64,000 bases of DNA, taken from contig CP085827.1 of assembly GCA_020809705.1 (NCBI GenBank), positions 6,944,001 to 7,008,000 of the forward strand. The letters are read 5' to 3'. Shown piece by piece: positions 63,201 to 64,000 of the stretch (positions are counted from its first letter, which is position 1; the number at the start of each line of letters is the position of its first letter). The translations under genes and the position numbers were made by a program. The stretch is from Calonectria ilicicola. Taxonomy: Eukaryota > Ascomycota > Sordariomycetes > Hypocreales > Nectriaceae. The notes beneath the pieces were generated by a model. The model had not been told where the DNA came from. It ran no database searches and was given only the letters and a program-made list of their open reading frames with translations.

Positions 63201-64000
63201 GCCCGGGTCTTATATCGCAAAGAACGTCTATCGGCTACCCGATACCGTTGATATTGCTCGCTTCAAATCCTCGTGGGAGAAGACCGTGCAACTATGCGAC
63301 AACCTTCGCACCCGTATAATCGTCCATAATGGAATGTCGTATCAGGGTATTGCGAAAGAACAAGCAACATGGGAATCTGCCGGTTCCATGTCCCTCCGCA
63401 CATTAATGGATAACCTTAAAGATAGCAATATGCAATATGGCTCCAAACTTTGTCGCTATGGCATCACTACTGAACGAAATGGACACCATCATTTCGTGCT
63501 AGTCATTCACCACGCAGTATTTGATGGCTGGAGCTTGAATGTCGCTTTCAACACCCTGTTCGCCATATACAGGGGCGACGCTGTTCCTTCTCTTGAGCCA
63601 TATTCAGCATTTATCAACTATACTACGCAGTTGGACGAAGTTGCATCCGGCCAGTTTTGGGCTTCTCAGCTGGAAGGTGCTCAGCGGGCTACATTCCCTC
63701 GCATGCATTTACAACCAGACGAGGAGAGTAACACCCGCCTCATGAAGAAAAAGATTCCCTTTTCCAAGACTCCTAATACCTCGATCACGAAGGCAACAAT
63801 TCTTCGAGCTGCTTGGGCATTTTTGGTTGCACAATATTGTGATTCCGGAGATGTTTGTTTTGGAACCACTGTATCTGGTCGACAAGCTCCCGTGTCTGGT
63901 ATTGAGATGATGGCTGGACCGGCAGTTGCCACGGTTCCTATTAGAGTTCGCCTAGACCGCCAAATCACGATCTCTGCCTTCCTGCAGCAAATACAACAGC
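25890..64000 (+). CDS. Giant peptaibiotic-type nonribosomal peptide synthetase (3' end outside window)
   Basis: Exon 1 is 25890-28358 (823 codons). A 49-nt intron follows, and exon 2 runs from 28408 to the window edge with no stop, so at least 12,687 residues are encoded here. The frame is held at all core motifs read. Order: degenerate A tail, T0 (Ser151), C-terminal half of a C domain, full C1, then A-T and ten more C-A-T modules, then C12. Carrier serines lie at residues 1474, 2561, 3643, 4728, 5814, 6902, 7988, 9078, 10161, 11245 and 12325; successive ones are 1080-1090 residues apart, which leaves no room for epimerase or methylase domains. All C2-C12 domains have HHxxxDG. It assembles a linear peptide of at least 12 residues, probably N-acylated and Aib-rich. 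Peptaibol synthetases of Trichoderma have the same long single-protein design. The release domain is not in view. Confidence 0.97.
27240..30470 (+). other. NRPS module 1 (C1-A1-T1)
   Basis: C1 begins IENVYPTSSVQDG (27264). Its active site reads SHALMDG (27672-27692, residues 595-601): the first His of HHxxxDG is Ser, while the catalytic second His and the Asp are kept. The gene's only intron (28359-28407) lies near the end of C1. A1 has FTSGSTGRPKG at 29098-29130 and hand-aligned code DVMFIGICC, unlike every other module; its last core motif is SGKVARRP instead of GKLDR. T1 Ser1474 (codon 30358). It would join the acyl chain to residue 1. In leucinostatins and trichopolyns this place holds a proline; that is only an analogy. 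Confidence 0.85.
28359..28407 (+). other. NRPS intron with triple CAG acceptor
   Basis: GTAAGG donor at 28359, branch-like TTGAC near 28397, and CAGCAGCAG over the acceptor (AG ends at 28404, 28407 and 28410). All three acceptors keep the frame and change the product by one Gln each. Without splicing the frame stops at 28427. Splicing restores the usual C-domain end, YDITLNIDMSAEKMTMSLDY. Confidence 0.85.
30580..33735 (+). other. NRPS module 2 (C-A-T)
   Basis: C2 starts IEDIYPCTGLQEG, with HHSIFDG at 30955-30975 (His1673). A2 has FTSGSTGKPKA at 32350-32382 and code DVSLIVAVF, the same as modules 7 and 10. T2 is LQIGGDSITAIHFVT, Ser2561 (codon 33619). Two parts of A2 are nearly identical in DNA to A7 (see findings). 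The substrate is not assigned: the code is hydrophobic and keeps Asp235, so a neutral alpha-amino acid is expected. Confidence 0.9.
33847..36980 (+). other. NRPS module 3 (C-A-T), Aib/Iva-like code
   Basis: C3 HHAIFDG at 34216-34236 (His2760). A3 FTSGSTGTPKG at 35602-35634, code DLGFLTGVF. T3 LRIGGDSITAIQFVT, Ser3643 (codon 36865). The DLG(F/Y)L-x-G class is, as I recall, the one reported for Aib/Iva in Trichoderma peptaibol synthetases. The whole C-A pair is most like module 9 in protein sequence (SGRYAP, DPRIIRSCVH). Confidence 0.88.
37090..40235 (+). other. NRPS module 4 (C-A-T), Aib/Iva-like code
   Basis: C4 HHAIFDG at 37459-37479 (His3841). A4 FTSGSTGTPKG at 38857-38889, code DLGFLTGVF as in modules 3 and 9. 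T4 LRIGGDSITAIQFVT, Ser4728 (codon 40120). Confidence 0.88.
40348..43493 (+). other. NRPS module 5 (C-A-T)
   Basis: C5 HHSIFDG at 40717-40737 (His4927). A5 FTSGSTGIPKG at 42106-42138, code DLGIISGVL. It shares the DLG start of the Aib class but has Ile at position 278, Ser at 301 and Leu at 331, so a different, perhaps larger, residue is likely (inference). T5 MRIGGDSITAIQFVT, Ser5814 (codon 43378). Confidence 0.86.
43603..46757 (+). other. NRPS module 6 (C-A-T), Aib/Iva-like code
   Basis: C6 HHAIFDG at 43972-43992 (His6012). A6 FTSGSTGTPKG at 45364-45396, code DLGYLTGVF, differing from modules 3, 4 and 9 only by Tyr for Phe at position 278. T6 LRIGGDSITAIQFVT, Ser6902 (codon 46642). Confidence 0.88.
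46867..50015 (+). other. NRPS module 7 (C-A-T)
   Basis: C7 HHAIFDG at 47236-47256 (His7100). A7 FTSGSTGKPKA at 48631-48663, code DVSLIVAVF as in modules 2 and 10. T7 LQIGGDSITAIQLVS, Ser7988 (codon 49900). It shares long identical DNA tracts with module 2. Confidence 0.9.
50131..53285 (+). other. NRPS module 8 (C-A-T)
   Basis: C8 HHTIFDG at 50497-50517 (His8187). A8 FTSGSTGTPKG at 51898-51930, code DLGIMGGIL, closest to module 5 (DLGIISGVL). T8 LRIGGDSITAIQFVT, Ser9078 (codon 53170). Confidence 0.86.
53398..56535 (+). other. NRPS module 9 (C-A-T), Aib/Iva-like code
   Basis: C9 HHSIFDG at 53767-53787 (His9277). A9 FTSGSTGTPKG at 55156-55188, code DLGFLTGVF. T9 LRIGGDSIAAIQFVT, Ser10161 (codon 56419). 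C9 and A9 together resemble module 3 more than their neighbours; DNA identity is lower than protein identity, so this duplication is older than the 2/7 exchange. Confidence 0.88.
56650..59785 (+). other. NRPS module 10 (C-A-T), unusual C-domain motif
   Basis: C10 active site reads HHAVHDGWC at 57013-57039 (His10359), where the other downstream C domains have HHxIFDGW or HHAVFDGW. The catalytic His and Asp are kept. A10 FTSGSTGKPKA at 58408-58440, code DVSLIVAVF as in modules 2 and 7. T10 LHIGGDSITAIQLVS, Ser11245 (codon 59671). Confidence 0.88.
59902..63025 (+). other. NRPS module 11 (C-A-T)
   Basis: C11 begins YPTSTLQEG; HHAIFDG at 60268-60288 (His11444). A11 FTSGSTGNPKG at 61660-61692, code DASQIGGII, unlike any other module; its A4 motif FDASISE and TEVTIIA are also distinct. 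Gln at 278 suggests a polar or special side chain, not assigned. T11 LGLGGDSITAIQLVT, Ser12325 (codon 62911). Confidence 0.88.
63136..64000 (+). other. NRPS module 12, C domain (cut by window end)
   Basis: Starts IDDAYPCSSLQEGLMAL; HHAVFDG at 63508-63528 (His12524). The SGRQAPVSG motif is present near 63879, and the frame is still open at the last base (Q-Q-I-Q-Q). The A and T domains and all later modules lie to the right. Confidence 0.92.

Noticed and set aside
30563..63745. Many 60-260-codon frames on both strands across the NRPS
   Set aside because: All sit in other frames of the single conserved NRPS reading frame and recur at the same place in each module, as expected for shadows of a repeated sequence.
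25890..64000. Bacterial origin of the NRPS by recent horizontal transfer
   Set aside because: The spliced intron, fungal-type domain sequences and codon use similar to the neighbours argue against a recent transfer; the long exon alone is not evidence.

Overview
The window is nuclear DNA of a filamentous ascomycete, most likely a hypocrealean fungus. The signs are short GT-AG introns (49-119 nt) with CTAAC-type branch points, a fungal highly reducing PKS, YAP-like bZIP proteins with the intron at the same place in the basic region, and above all a giant intron-poor peptaibiotic-type nonribosomal peptide synthetase (NRPS). No ribosomal, tRNA or CRISPR feature was seen. The species cannot be fixed from the sequence alone.

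Layout. 1-2942 (+) is the 3' end of a highly reducing PKS (pseudo-KR, ER, KR, ACP). 5859-7430 (+) and 12224-13796 (+) are two paralogous four-exon bZIP genes separated by 4.8 kb without a convincing gene. 15435-17261 (-) is a seven-helix membrane protein (DUF2434-like). 19394-20011 (+) is a small conserved-looking protein with a 5'UTR intron. 22113-23031 (-) is a stand-alone thioesterase with three exons. From 25890 (+) to the end of the window and beyond runs an NRPS with a single 49-nt intron (28359-28407). Exon 2 stays open for 35.6 kb, and at least 12,687 residues are encoded in the window.

The NRPS starts with a degenerate A-domain tail, a carrier domain (Ser151), a C-terminal half of a condensation domain and a full condensation domain. 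Eleven complete C-A-T modules follow at a strikingly even spacing of 3.24-3.27 kb, and then the condensation domain of module 12. No epimerisation, methylation, reductase or thioesterase domain is present in this part. Hand-read adenylation codes give a DLG(F/Y)LTGVF class in modules 3, 4, 6 and 9 (Aib/Iva-like by my recollection of Trichoderma peptaibol synthetases), a shared DVSLIVAVF class in modules 2, 7 and 10, a related DLGI pair in 5 and 8, and unique codes in 1 and 11.

Working model (inference). The PKS makes a reduced acyl chain that is moved, perhaps with the thioesterase, to the first carrier domain of the NRPS, which builds a long Aib-rich N-acylated peptide, i.e. a lipopeptaibiotic. 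The logic resembles leucinostatin and trichopolyn loci, but this product would have at least 12 residues. The two bZIP proteins are the likely pathway regulators: both promoters share an ACACGTGCC(A)AGGGGCC element, and the thioesterase-NRPS intergenic region carries several CRE/G-box-like sites. The window lacks the PKS 5' half, the NRPS 3' end, any acyl-CoA ligase and any transporter.
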